From IDS-8 sp035304345 (lineage in GTDB: Bacteria; Pseudomonadota; Gammaproteobacteria; Steroidobacterales; Woeseiaceae), in contig DATGQE010000016.1 in assembly GCA_035304345.1 (NCBI GenBank), positions 47,032 to 111,031 of the forward strand: a stretch of DNA of 64,000 bases, written 5' to 3'. A program made the position numbers and the translations under genes. The notes below the pieces were generated by a model. It saw nothing but the letters and a program-made list of their open reading frames with translations. It was not told where the DNA came from and did not search any database. This document shows, piece by piece, positions 7,734-16,570 of the stretch. Within the stretch, counting starts at the first letter, position 1. Every line of letters starts with the position of its first letter.

Positions 7734-9524
7734 ATGCAGCACATCCGCAACTTTTCGATCATCGCCCACATCGATCACGGCAAGTCCACGCTGGCCGATC
7801 GCTTCATCCAGATCTGCGGCGGGCTGGACGAGCGCGAGATGCTGGACCAGGTCCTCGATTCGATGGACCTGGAGCGCGAGCGCGGCATCACGATCAAGGC
7901 GCACAGCGTGACCCTCGATTACCGCTCCGACGACGGCCGGCTCTACCGGCTCAACCTGATCGACACGCCGGGGCACGTCGATTTCTCCTACGAGGTCTCG
8001 CGCTCGCTGGCGGCGTGCGAGGGTGCGCTGCTGGTCGTCGACGCCGCGCAGGGCGTGGAAGCGCAAAGCGTCGCGAACTGCATCACCGCCATCGACCAGG
8101 GGCTCGAGGTGCTGCCGGTGCTGAACAAGATCGACCTGCCGGCGGCCGAGCCCGAGAAGGTGATGCAGGAGATCGAGGACATCATCGGCATCGAGGCCCG
8201 CGGCGCGGCGCAGGTCAGCGCGAAGACGGGGCAGGGCGTGAAAGAGCTGCTCGAGGAGGTCGTGAAGAAGATCCCGCCGCCGGCCGGCGACCCGGACGCC
8301 CCGCTGCAGGCGCTCATCATCGACTCCTGGTTCGACAACTACGTGGGCGTCGTCTCGCTCGTGCGCGTCGTCAACGGCCGGATCAGGAAAGGCGACAAGA
8401 TCACGATCATGTCGACGGGACGGACGTACACGGCCGACAGCGTCGGCGTGTTCACGCCGAAGATGCGGGAGCTCGAGGAGCTCGGCACGGGGGAGGTCGG
8501 CTTCCTCAACGCGGCGATCAAGGACATCGACGGTGCGCCGGTGGGCGACACGATCACGTCCGCGAACCGGCCCTGCGCGGAGCCCCTGCCCGGCTTCAAG
8601 CGCGTGCAGCCGCGCGTGTTCGCGGGGCTGTATCCCGTCAGCTCCGACGACTACGAGGCGTTTCGCGAGGCGTTGAAGAAGCTGCGCCTGAACGACGCGG
8701 CGCTGCACTTCGAGCCGGAGACTTCCGCCGCGCTCGGCTTCGGCTTCCGTTGCGGGTTCCTGGGCATGCTGCACATGGAGATCGTGCAGGAGCGCCTCGA
8801 GCGGGAGTACAAGCTGGACCTCATCACCACGGCCCCCACGGTGGTGTACGAGGTCCTCCTGACGAGCGGCGAGACGATCCGCGTCGACAACCCGTCGAGC
8901 CTGCCGCCGCCGAACAAGATCGCCGAGATTCGCGAGCCCATCATCACGGCCAGCATCCTGGTGCCCGACAGCCACGTCGGGGCAGTGATGAAGCTGTGCA
9001 TCGAGAAGCGCGGCGTGCAGAAGCAGATGCGCTACTCGGGCAGCCACGTGGCGCTCGAATACGAGATGCCGATGGCGGAGGTCGTGCTCGACTTCTTCGA
9101 CAGGCTGAAATCGGTGAGCCGCGGCTTCGCGTCCTTCGACTACCAGTTCGAGCGTTTCGATCCCGCTCCCCTGGTGCGCCTCGACATCCTGATCAACAAG
9201 GAACGGGTCGACGCGCTGTCGCTGATCGTGCACCGCGCCAGCGCGGAAGCGCGCGGCAGGGAGCTCGTCGAGAAGATGAAGGAGCTGATCCCGCGCCAGA
9301 TGTTCGACGTCGCGATCCAGGCGGCGATCGGCAGCCAGGTGATCGCGCGCAGCACCGTCAAGGCCTTGAGAAAGAACGTCACCGCGAAATGCTACGGCGG
9401 CGACGTTACCCGGAAACGCAAGCTGCTGGAGAAGCAGAAGGCGGGTAAGCGGCGGATGAAGCAGATCGGCTCGGTGGAGATCCCGCAGGAGGCATTTCTC
9501 GCCGTGCTGAAAGTCGAAAAGTGA
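7734..9524 (+). CDS. lepA: Elongation factor 4 (LepA)
   Basis: LepA is a ribosome-associated GTPase that affects initiation and back-translocation. It has 596 residues, the standard length. The GTP-binding motifs are intact: AHIDHGKST (G1), DTPGH (G3) and NKID (G4). The C-terminal LepA-specific domain ends with the typical YGGDVTRKRKLLEKQKAGKRR. The 145-bp gap before it contains TATACT at 7677-7682, a plausible -10 without a good -35, giving a leader of about 45 nt. lepB follows 9 bp downstream, the usual lepA-lepB pair. Confidence 0.97.
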   Translation: MQHIRNFSIIAHIDHGKSTLADRFIQICGGLDEREMLDQVLDSMDLERERGITIKAHSVTLDYRSDDGRLYRLNLIDTPGHVDFSYEVSRSLAACEGALLVVDAAQGVEAQSVANCITAIDQGLEVLPVLNKIDLPAAEPEKVMQEIEDIIGIEARGAAQVSAKTGQGVKELLEEVVKKIPPPAGDPDAPLQALIIDSWFDNYVGVVSLVRVVNGRIRKGDKITIMSTGRTYTADSVGVFTPKMRELEELGTGEVGFLNAAIKDIDGAPVGDTITSANRPCAEPLPGFKRVQPRVFAGLYPVSSDDYEAFREALKKLRLNDAALHFEPETSAALGFGFRCGFLGMLHMEIVQERLEREYKLDLITTAPTVVYEVLLTSGETIRVDNPSSLPPPNKIAEIREPIITASILVPDSHVGAVMKLCIEKRGVQKQMRYSGSHVALEYEMPMAEVVLDFFDRLKSVSRGFASFDYQFERFDPAPLVRLDILINKERVDALSLIVHRASAEARGRELVEKMKELIPRQMFDVAIQAAIGSQVIARSTVKALRKNVTAKCYGGDVTRKRKLLEKQKAGKRRMKQIGSVEIPQEAFLAVLKVEK

Positions 9525-9533
9525 GCAAGTACA

Positions 9534-10292
9534 TTGAACATTGATCTCGCCCTGGTACTGACCGTGCTGACCCTGTTCACCGGCGCGGTCGTCGCGCTGG
9601 ACAGGTTCTGGCTCCGGAAGCGGTGGGAGGAAAGCGGCGCCCGGCCCGGCAAGACCGTTGCCACCGTCGTGGACTACTCGCGGTCGTTCTTTCCCGTCCT
9701 CCTGTTCGTGCTCGTCATCCGCTCGTTCGTGTTCGAGCCGTTCCGCATCCCGTCCGGCTCGATGCGTCCGACGCTGCTGGAAGGCGACTACATTTTCGTC
9801 ACCAAGTACGCTTACGGGTTGCGCCTGCCCGTGACGAACACGAAGATCCTCGAAACCGGCTCGCCCGAGCGCGGCGACGTCGTCGTGTTTCGCCTGCCGT
9901 CGGATCCGAGCGTCAACTACATCAAGCGCGTGGTCGGGCTGCCGGGCGACACCATCGCGTACCGCGACGACGTGTTGTTCGTGAACGGCGAGCGGGTCGA
10001 GAAGCGCCGGGCCGGGACGGATCCGGAGTGGCTGCAGGCGGCGTACATCGAGCGCCTGGGCGACCGCGAGCACCGCATACTGCTGTCCGACAGGGTTTCG
10101 CTGGAAGGGGAGTGGAAGGTGCCCGAGGGCGAGTACTTCATGATGGGGGACAACCGGGACAACAGCCAGGACAGCCGCGTCATCGGCACCGTTCCCGAAG
10201 AGAACCTCGTGGGCAAGGCCGTCCGTATCTGGATGCACATGGACGGCCTCGAATGGCCCGATTGGAGCCGGATCGGCGCGAAGATCGAATGA
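9534..10292 (+). CDS. lepB: Signal peptidase I
   Basis: This inner-membrane protease removes signal peptides from exported proteins. It has 252 residues and two N-terminal transmembrane segments (about residues 3-22 and 52-68). The catalytic serine is Ser76 in PSGSMRPT and the general-base lysine is Lys131 in YIKRVVGLPGD. The later box GDNRDNSQDSR is also present. TTG at 9534 is the only reasonable start in frame after the lepA stop; the ribosome binding site is weak, so translation may depend on lepA coupling. Confidence 0.95.
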   Translation: MNIDLALVLTVLTLFTGAVVALDRFWLRKRWEESGARPGKTVATVVDYSRSFFPVLLFVLVIRSFVFEPFRIPSGSMRPTLLEGDYIFVTKYAYGLRLPVTNTKILETGSPERGDVVVFRLPSDPSVNYIKRVVGLPGDTIAYRDDVLFVNGERVEKRRAGTDPEWLQAAYIERLGDREHRILLSDRVSLEGEWKVPEGEYFMMGDNRDNSQDSRVIGTVPEENLVGKAVRIWMHMDGLEWPDWSRIGAKIE

Positions 10293-10366
10293 CAAAGTGT
10301 GGCGCCAGTCACTGATCGGCGCCTGCCGGCGGCCGTAGAATGCCGCCGGAAAACGGGAGAAAGGCC

Positions 10367-10771
10367 ATGATCCGGAAGGGGAAACGGGGCGAGATTCAGA
10401 ACGCGCGGCAGCGCGCGCAGTCCGGCATGACCACGATCGGCTTTCTGATCCTGGCCGTGTTCATCGGGCTGTTCGCTTTTGCGTTCATCCGGCTCACGCC
10501 GGTCTACCTCAACTACATGAAGATCGCGAGCGTGCTGGAGGGGCTGCAGCAGGAATTCGACGGCCACAACGCCTCGCGTGCCGCGCTGCAGACGTCCCTG
10601 GTCCGCCGCCTCTCGGTGGAAAGCGTGAGCCAGATAACGGCGAGAGACATCAAGGTGACGGCGAACGGCGCCGGCTTCCTGGTGGAGGCCGTGTACGACC
10701 ACACGACGCCGTTCATCGGCAACGTCTCCTTCACGGTGCACTTCGACAAGAAGGTGCAGATCCGGCGCTGA
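10367..10771 (+). CDS. DUF4845 membrane protein
   Basis: This 134-residue protein has one hydrophobic segment (about residues 22-40, MTTIGFLILAVFIGLFAFAF) with a basic N-terminus, followed by a small soluble domain. Placement between lepB and rnc and the sequence RLTPVYLNYMKI are typical of DUF4845 proteins in Proteobacteria. The function is unknown; the pilin-like N-terminus suggests an inner-membrane anchored protein facing the periplasm. I used ATG at 10367 because it has a strong GGAGAAAGG ahead of it; an in-frame ATG at 10340 would add nine residues. Confidence 0.8.
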   Translation: MIRKGKRGEIQNARQRAQSGMTTIGFLILAVFIGLFAFAFIRLTPVYLNYMKIASVLEGLQQEFDGHNASRAALQTSLVRRLSVESVSQITARDIKVTANGAGFLVEAVYDHTTPFIGNVSFTVHFDKKVQIRR

Positions 10772-10811
10772 GGCGGCGGCCGCGGCGGCGGCCGTTGAAG
10801 AATCCCCGGCC

Positions 10812-11528
10812 TTGGCCGAAAATTTAGGGCCCGATTTCGCGAGCCTGCCCTTGGAACGCGCCACCGCCTGGCTGAAGGAAAAGCTGGATTACGAGTTCCG
10901 CGACGTCGAGCTCCTGAGGCAGGCGCTCACCCATCGGAGTGCAGCGGGACTCAACAACGAGCGCCTCGAGTTCCTGGGCGACGCCGTGCTGGACGTCGTC
11001 GTGTCCGAGGTCCTGTTCCGGGCGCGTCCCACGGCCAGCGAGGGCGTCCTGAGCCGCATGCGCTCGTCGCTCGTGAAGGACAGCACGCTCGCCACCGTGG
11101 CGACCGCGCTCGGCCTGGGCGAGCACCTCATCCTCGGGCCCGGCGAACGGCGCTCCGGCGGCCAGCAGCGGTCCTCGATCCTCGCCGACGCGCTGGAAGC
11201 GATCTTCGGGGCGGTGTACCTCGATGCGGGCTTCGACGAAGCGCGGCGCGTCGTGTACCGGGCCTACGGTGAGCGGCTCGAGGAGCTGCCGGAATCCGCC
11301 GCCCACCGCGACCCGAAAAGCCGGCTGCAGGAGCTATTGCAGGCGAGGCAGATCGAGCTGCCGTCGTACCACGTCGAATCGGTGACCGGGAAGGCGCATC
11401 GCCAGTCCTTCGAAGTGAGCTGCCGCATCCCGTCTTTGGACACGATGACGCTCGGCCGGGGCCGCACGCGGCGGCAGGCGGAGCAGGAGGCGGCGACGAA
11501 GATGCTCGCGCTCGTGGAGGATGGCTAG
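10812..11528 (+). CDS. rnc: Ribonuclease III
   Basis: RNase III cuts double-stranded RNA in rRNA and mRNA maturation. The catalytic domain shows the signature ERLEFLGDAVLD and the acidic metal-binding residues around DALEAIFGAVYLD; a double-stranded RNA-binding domain occupies about residues 160-235. No ATG is available in the right place. TTG at 10812 gives 238 residues; TTG at 10851 gives 225 residues and aligns better with the E. coli N-terminus, so the start is uncertain. The stop overlaps the ATG of era, the usual rnc-era arrangement. Confidence 0.95.
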   Translation: MAENLGPDFASLPLERATAWLKEKLDYEFRDVELLRQALTHRSAAGLNNERLEFLGDAVLDVVVSEVLFRARPTASEGVLSRMRSSLVKDSTLATVATALGLGEHLILGPGERRSGGQQRSSILADALEAIFGAVYLDAGFDEARRVVYRAYGERLEELPESAAHRDPKSRLQELLQARQIELPSYHVESVTGKAHRQSFEVSCRIPSLDTMTLGRGRTRRQAEQEAATKMLALVEDG

Positions 11529-12441
11529 CGGGGCGTCGATGGCGGGCGAGGCAGGCGCATTCCGCGCCGGCTTCGTGGCGGTCGTAGGCCGCCCGAACGT
11601 CGGCAAGTCGACGCTGATCAACGCGCTGGTCGGCACGAAGGTCAGCATCGTGACGCCGCGCCCGCAGACGACGCGGCACCGCATCCTCGGTATCCGCAAC
11701 GAGCCGGACGCGCAGATGGTGTTCGTGGACACGCCCGGGATGCACAGCCGCGCCCGCAAGGCGATGAACCGCCTGATGAACCGGGCGGCGGACGCGGCGA
11801 TCGCCGATGCCGAGCTGCTCCTGTTCGTGTCCGAGGCCAACCGCTGGACCGCCGAGGACGAGCGCGCGCTGGAGCGGATCAGGGCCGCCGCGCGGTGCCC
11901 CGTGATCGCGGTGCTGAACAAGATCGACAAGGTGCATCCGCGCGAGGCGCTCCTCGCCACCATCGCGGAGCGCGCCGCGCAGTTCGAGTACGCCGAGATC
12001 GTGCCGGTGTCGGCGCGGCGCGGCGACAACCTCGCACGGCTGGTCGAGGTCGTGCGCCGCTACCTGCCGGAATCGCCGCCGCTCTTCCCGGCCACGGCCG
12101 TGAGCGACCGCAGCGAGAGTTTCCGTGCCGCCGAGATCATCCGCGAGAAGCTGACGCTGGCCCTGCACCAGGAGGTGCCGTACGGCCTGACCGTCGAGAT
12201 CGAACGCTACGAGCGCGACGAGAACCGGCTCACCATCGGCGCGCTGATCTGGGTGGAGCGCGAGAGCCAGAAGGGCATCGTCGTCGGGAAGGGCGGCGAG
12301 CTGCTCAAGCGGGCGGGACGCGCCGCCAGGCTCGAGCTCAAGGCGCTCTACGGGATCCCCGTCCACCTCGACCTCTGGGTCAAGGTCAGGGAGAACTGGG
12401 CGGACAGCGAGGAGCAGCTCTTGAAGCTCGGCTACGAGTAG
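11521..12441 (+). CDS. era: GTPase Era
   Basis: Era binds the 3' end of 16S rRNA during assembly of the small subunit. It has 306 residues. GTPase motifs are GRPNVGKST (G1), DTPGM (G3) and NKID (G4); the C-terminal KH domain contains GIVVGKGGELLKRAG. ATG at 11521 overlaps rnc by 8 bp; an in-frame ATG at 11539 is an alternative because the GAGG upstream of the first is too close. recO follows after 6 bp. Confidence 0.96.
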   Translation: MASGASMAGEAGAFRAGFVAVVGRPNVGKSTLINALVGTKVSIVTPRPQTTRHRILGIRNEPDAQMVFVDTPGMHSRARKAMNRLMNRAADAAIADAELLLFVSEANRWTAEDERALERIRAAARCPVIAVLNKIDKVHPREALLATIAERAAQFEYAEIVPVSARRGDNLARLVEVVRRYLPESPPLFPATAVSDRSESFRAAEIIREKLTLALHQEVPYGLTVEIERYERDENRLTIGALIWVERESQKGIVVGKGGELLKRAGRAARLELKALYGIPVHLDLWVKVRENWADSEEQLLKLGYE

Positions 12442-12447
12442 GCCGCG

Positions 12448-13194
12448 ATGCGCGTGCAGGACCAACCCGCGTGGCTGCTGCACCACCGGCCGTTCCAGGA
12501 CGCGAGCCGGATCCTCGACGTCCTGAGCCGCGACCACGGGCGCCTGTCGCTCGTCGCGCGCGGCAGCCGCTCGGGCCGGTCGCGGCTGAAGGGCGTGCTG
12601 CGGCCCTTCCTGCCGCTGTCGCTGTCGTGGGTCGCGCGTTCCGAGCTCGGGACCCTGACCGGCGCCGAGGTGCGCGGGACGCCGCTCGAGCTCACCGGCG
12701 AGGCGCTCATGGGCGGCTGGTATCTGAATGAGCTCGTGATGCACCTGCTGCACCGCCACGACCCGCAACCGGAGCTGTTCGACGCCTATTCGGCGGCCGT
12801 CACGGGCCTGCGCGACGGCCGCGCCGTCGCCGCGCGGCTGCGCCATTTCGAGCTCGACCTCCTGAGGCTGTGCGGATTCGCCGTCGATCTCGAGCGCGAT
12901 GCGGCCGGGGGCGAGCCCCTCGACCCGGGCTCGACCTACGAGTACCGGCTCGAGCAGGGCCCGGTGCCCGTCGCCCGGCGCGAGGGCCGGCTCGTGTTCA
13001 CCGGCGCGGAGCTCCTCGGCATTCACGCGCGGAATTTCGCCGAGCCGGCGGTGCTGCGGGCGGCCGGCCGGCTCCTGCGCGAGGTGCTCACCTTCCACCT
13101 GGGGGGCAGGGAGCTCAAGAGCCGCCGCGTGCTGCGGGACATGCGCCGCGCCGTCGCCGTGCCTGCGGATTCGCGGCCGGACGAGGCAGGCTGA
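12448..13194 (+). CDS. recO: DNA repair protein RecO
   Basis: RecO works with RecF and RecR to load RecA on gapped DNA. The 248-residue protein has the N-terminal OB fold (WLLHHRPFQDASRILDVLSRDHGRLSLVARG) and a C-terminal helical domain. It lies in the common rnc-era-recO-pdxJ-acpS order, which supports the call since RecO sequences diverge quickly. I see no zinc-binding cysteine cluster, as in most gammaproteobacterial RecO proteins. Confidence 0.93.
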   Translation: MRVQDQPAWLLHHRPFQDASRILDVLSRDHGRLSLVARGSRSGRSRLKGVLRPFLPLSLSWVARSELGTLTGAEVRGTPLELTGEALMGGWYLNELVMHLLHRHDPQPELFDAYSAAVTGLRDGRAVAARLRHFELDLLRLCGFAVDLERDAAGGEPLDPGSTYEYRLEQGPVPVARREGRLVFTGAELLGIHARNFAEPAVLRAAGRLLREVLTFHLGGRELKSRRVLRDMRRAVAVPADSRPDEAG

Positions 13195-13273
13195 CGCCGT
13201 GCCGGGGCATGGGCTCCGCAAGCGGGTCCGGGTTCGTGGATAATGCTCGCCTGGCAAGGAGCGGTGGAGGGCA

Positions 13274-14020
13274 ATGACGAACCAGCATGCGACGGGGCTC
13301 CGACTGGGGGTGAACGTCGATCACGTGGCAACCCTGCGCCAGGCGCGCGGCACCGACTATCCCGACCCGGTCGCCGCGGCGCTGCTCGCGGAGCGGGCGG
13401 GCGCGGACAGCATCACCGTCCACCTGCGGGAGGACCGGCGCCACATCCAGGACCGGGATCTGTTCGAGCTCGGCCGGGTCGCGACCACGCGCATCAACCT
13501 GGAGATGGCCGTCACGACGGAAATGCTCGACCTCGCCACGCGCGTGAAGCCTGCGGACGTCTGCCTGGTGCCGGAACGGCGCGAGGAGCTCACCACGGAG
13601 GGCGGGCTCGACGTCGCCGGGGCACGCGACAGGATCGCGGAGGCCTGCCGGCGCCTGGCCGCAGCCGGCATCCGGGTGTCGCTGTTCGTCGATCCCGAGC
13701 CGCACCAGCTCGAAGCCGCCGTCGAGGCCGGCGCGCCCGTCGTGGAAATCCACACCGGCGCGTACGCGGACGCCGACGAGACGTCGCGCGCGGCGGAGCT
13801 CGAGCGCGTGGTGGCGGCGGCGGCGCGGGCCCGCGCGCTCGGGCTCCAGGTGCACGCGGGCCACGGCCTCAATTACGACAACGTGCAGCCGGTCGCCGCC
13901 ATTCCCGAGATCGTGGAGCTCAACATCGGCCACGCGATCGTCTCGCGCGCGGTGTTCGACGGCATCGCCGAGGCGGTGCGGGAGATGAAGCGCCTGATGC
14001 TGGAAGCGAGGCGGACGTGA
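13274..14020 (+). CDS. pdxJ: Pyridoxine 5'-phosphate synthase
   Basis: PdxJ condenses 1-deoxyxylulose 5-phosphate with 3-amino-2-oxopropyl phosphate to make pyridoxine 5'-phosphate. The 248-residue TIM barrel starts with LGVNVDHVATLRQARG and includes VCLVPERREELTTEGGLD and the phosphate-binding end VHAGHGLNYDNV. A ribosome binding site GGTGGAGGG precedes the ATG, and GATAAT at 13239-13244 may be a -10 element. Its stop overlaps the GTG start of acpS, the standard pdxJ-acpS pair. Confidence 0.96.
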   Translation: MTNQHATGLRLGVNVDHVATLRQARGTDYPDPVAAALLAERAGADSITVHLREDRRHIQDRDLFELGRVATTRINLEMAVTTEMLDLATRVKPADVCLVPERREELTTEGGLDVAGARDRIAEACRRLAAAGIRVSLFVDPEPHQLEAAVEAGAPVVEIHTGAYADADETSRAAELERVVAAAARARALGLQVHAGHGLNYDNVQPVAAIPEIVELNIGHAIVSRAVFDGIAEAVREMKRLMLEARRT

Positions 14021-14421
14021 TCTTCGGCATCGGCACGGACATCGTGCAGGTGGCGCGCATCGAGGAGACGTTCAAGCGGTTCGGCGAGCGTTTCGTCGAG
14101 CGCCTGCTGATGCCGGAGGAGCGCGTCCTGTACGAGCGAACGCAGCAGCCCGTGCGCTTCCTCGCGATGCGCTTCGCGGCCAAGGAGGCGGCGGTCAAGG
14201 CCATGGGGACCGGCTTTCGCCACGGCATGTGGATCCGTGACGTGGGGGTGTTGAACAACGACTGGGGGCGCCCGTACCTCATCTTCTCCGAGCGCGGCGA
14301 GAGCACCTGCCGGCGGCTGGGCGTTGGCGAGGGGCACGTCAGCCTTACCGACGACGGCGGTTTCGTGGTGGCGTTCGCGGTCCTGATGCAGGCTTCGGCC
14401 ACCGCTCCCGCCGGCTCCTGA
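14017..14421 (+). CDS. acpS: Holo-[acyl-carrier-protein] synthase
   Basis: AcpS transfers the 4'-phosphopantetheine arm of CoA to acyl carrier protein. The GTG at 14017 overlaps the pdxJ stop (GTGA) and gives 134 residues. The two family signatures are present: FGIGTDIVQVARIEE at the N-terminus with the metal-binding Asp, and FAAKEAAVKAMGTG near residues 53-66 with the second acidic ligand. It shares the last steps of this operon with the fatty-acid genes plsX and fabH found elsewhere in the window. Confidence 0.96.
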   Translation: MIFGIGTDIVQVARIEETFKRFGERFVERLLMPEERVLYERTQQPVRFLAMRFAAKEAAVKAMGTGFRHGMWIRDVGVLNNDWGRPYLIFSERGESTCRRLGVGEGHVSLTDDGGFVVAFAVLMQASATAPAGS

Positions 14422-14430
14422 TTCCTGCCG

Positions 14431-15213
14431 ATGATCTGTTTCGCTTTCGACATCGAAACCGTTCCCGACGTCGAGACCGGGCGTGTCCTGTGGGGCCTCG
14501 AGGGCCTGCCGGACGCCGACGTCGCGCGCGCCATGACGTTCCTGCGCCAGCAGGCTACGGGCAGCGAGTTCCTGCCGCTGCACCTGCATCGCGTGGTCGC
14601 CATCTCCGTGGCCCTGCGCACCGACGACAGCTTCCGGGTGTGGAGCCTCGGCGACCCGGAGGCGGGTGAGGCCGAGATCATCCAGCGCTTCTTCGACGGC
14701 ATCGAGCGCTACGCGCCCGCGCTCGTCTCCTGGAACGGCTCGGGCTTCGACCTGCCGGTGCTGCACTACCGGGCGCTCAAGCACAAGGTCCGCGCGCCGC
14801 GTTACTGGGAGACCGGGGACGGCGACCGCGACTGGCGCTACAACAACTACCTCGGCCGTTACCACTGGCGTCACCTCGACCTGATGGACGTGCTCTCCGG
14901 GTTCCAGTCCCGCGGCCGCGCCGGGCTGGACCAGGTGGCCGTGCTGCTCGGGTTCCCCGGCAAGCTCGGCATGAGCGGCGACGCGGTGTGGGACCGCTGG
15001 CTCGCGGGCGACATCGAGCACATACGCCACTACTGCGAGACCGACGTCCTCAACACCTGGCTCGTGTACCTGCGCTTCGAATACATGCGCGGACGGCTCG
15101 ACGACGACGGTCTCGCGCGCGAGCTCGAGGTCGTGCGCTCGGCGCTGGCCTTGAGCGGCAAGCCGCACCTCGAGCGCTTTCTCGAGGCGTGGCAGGGGAG
15201 TCCGGGCGGGTGA
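14431..15213 (+). CDS. Predicted 3'-5' exonuclease related to PolB proofreading domain
   Basis: This 260-residue protein shows the DEDD exonuclease motifs: FDIET (Exo I) at residues 5-9, SWNGSGFDLPVL (Exo II) and YCETDVLNTWLV (Exo III). No polymerase domain follows, so it is a free-standing nuclease of the PolB-like family (PF10108). The role is not established; the neighbours acpS and rlmD do not explain it. It starts 9 bp after acpS and overlaps the GTG of rlmD by 4 bp. Confidence 0.85.
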   Translation: MICFAFDIETVPDVETGRVLWGLEGLPDADVARAMTFLRQQATGSEFLPLHLHRVVAISVALRTDDSFRVWSLGDPEAGEAEIIQRFFDGIERYAPALVSWNGSGFDLPVLHYRALKHKVRAPRYWETGDGDRDWRYNNYLGRYHWRHLDLMDVLSGFQSRGRAGLDQVAVLLGFPGKLGMSGDAVWDRWLAGDIEHIRHYCETDVLNTWLVYLRFEYMRGRLDDDGLARELEVVRSALALSGKPHLERFLEAWQGSPGG

Positions 15214-16523
15214 AGCGCAGCGAGCCCGAAACCGTCACGGTCGGCGCGATGAGCCAGGACGGGCGGGGGATCGCGGCGATCGGCGGCAAGAAGGTCTTCG
15301 TCCCCGGCGCACTGCGCGGCGAGACGGTGCGCATCCTGCGCCGCCGGCGGCACCGCCATTTCGACGAGGCGGAGCTGCTCGACGTGCTCGAACCGTCGCC
15401 GCAACGCGTGGTGCCGCGCTGCGCCGTGTACGGCGTCTGCGGCGGCTGCTCGCTGCAGCACCTGCCGGTCGCGGACCAGCGGGCGCTCAAGCAGGACGCG
15501 CTCGCCGATACCCTCGCGCGCATCGGGGGCGTCGCCCCGCGGCGCTGGCTGCCGCCCGTGTACGACGAGGCCGGTGAATGGCACTACCGCCGGCGCGCCC
15601 GGCTGGCCGTCAAGGACGTGCCGGGCAAGGGCCGCGTGCTGGTGGGCTTTCGCGAGCGGCACACCCCCTACGTCACGGAGATGCTCCGCTGCGAGGTGCT
15701 GGCCGCGCCGCTCGACGCCCTGCCGGGGCCGCTCTCGGAGCTGGTCGGGCGGCTCTCCATCCGCCGGCGCGTGCCGCAGATAGAGGCCGCCGTGGCGGAC
15801 AACGGCACCGAGCTCGTGTTCCGCGTGCTCGACCCGCCGAGCCCCGCCGACGAGGCGGAGCTCATCGATTTCGCCCGGGCGCACGGCGTGCGGATCGCCC
15901 TGCAGCCCGGCGGCCCCGATTCCGTCCGGCCGCTGTACCCGCTGGCAGCGGAGCCCCTTTATTATGAGTTGCCGCAATGGGACCTGCGCCTGCGCTTCGG
16001 CGCCACCGATTTCGTGCAGGTGAACGGGCCGGTCAACGCGCGCATGGTGGCCGCTGCGCTCGAGCTGCTCGACCCGGGGCCCGGCGACCGCGTGCTCGAT
16101 CTCTACTGCGGCATCGGCAACTTCTCGCTGCCGCTCGCCCGACGCTCGCGGAGCGTGCTCGGCATCGAGGGGGAGGCGCGCATGGTGGCCCGGGCCCGCG
16201 AGAACGCCGCCGCGCACGGCCTCGACCACGCCGAGTTCAAGGTGGCGGACCTCGCAGCCGTGGACGGGCGCGAGCCCTGGCTCGCCCGGGGCTTCGAGCG
16301 CGTGCTCCTGGACCCCGCGCGCAGCGGGGCCGCGGCGGTCGTGCCGCACCTCGCGCGGACCGGGGCGACGCGCATCGTGTACGTGTCCTGCCACCCGGCG
16401 ACGCTGGCGCGCGACGCCCGCGTGCTCACGGGCGGCGGCTACGCGCTGGAGGCGGCGGGCATCGTCGACATGTTCCCCCACACCGCGCACGTGGAGGCCA
16501 TCGCACTTTTCGTCAAAGTGTAG
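15210..16523 (+). CDS. rlmD: 23S rRNA (uracil-C5)-methyltransferase RlmD
   Basis: RlmD makes 5-methyluridine at position 1939 of 23S rRNA (E. coli numbering). The 437-residue protein has an N-terminal TRAM domain, the Fe-S cysteine cluster around GVCGGCSLQHL, the SAM-binding motif VLDLYCGIGNFSLPLA, DPARSGA and the catalytic cysteine in YVSCHPATLARD. The Fe-S cluster and C-terminal motif favour RlmD over RlmC or TrmA. The GTG at 15210 overlaps the preceding gene (GTGA). Confidence 0.93.
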   Translation: MKRSEPETVTVGAMSQDGRGIAAIGGKKVFVPGALRGETVRILRRRRHRHFDEAELLDVLEPSPQRVVPRCAVYGVCGGCSLQHLPVADQRALKQDALADTLARIGGVAPRRWLPPVYDEAGEWHYRRRARLAVKDVPGKGRVLVGFRERHTPYVTEMLRCEVLAAPLDALPGPLSELVGRLSIRRRVPQIEAAVADNGTELVFRVLDPPSPADEAELIDFARAHGVRIALQPGGPDSVRPLYPLAAEPLYYELPQWDLRLRFGATDFVQVNGPVNARMVAAALELLDPGPGDRVLDLYCGIGNFSLPLARRSRSVLGIEGEARMVARARENAAAHGLDHAEFKVADLAAVDGREPWLARGFERVLLDPARSGAAAVVPHLARTGATRIVYVSCHPATLARDARVLTGGGYALEAAGIVDMFPHTAHVEAIALFVKV

Positions 16524-16570
16524 TATTCGTGGCAAGTTAGCGCATATTGTTGAGAAAAGGGTTCGCAGCC

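Noticed and set aside
6810..10295. Very long minus-strand open frame (1161 codons) opposite rseB, rseC, lepA and lepB
   Set aside because: It crosses several recognised genes and has no family motif. The frame stays open because of the codon bias in the third position.
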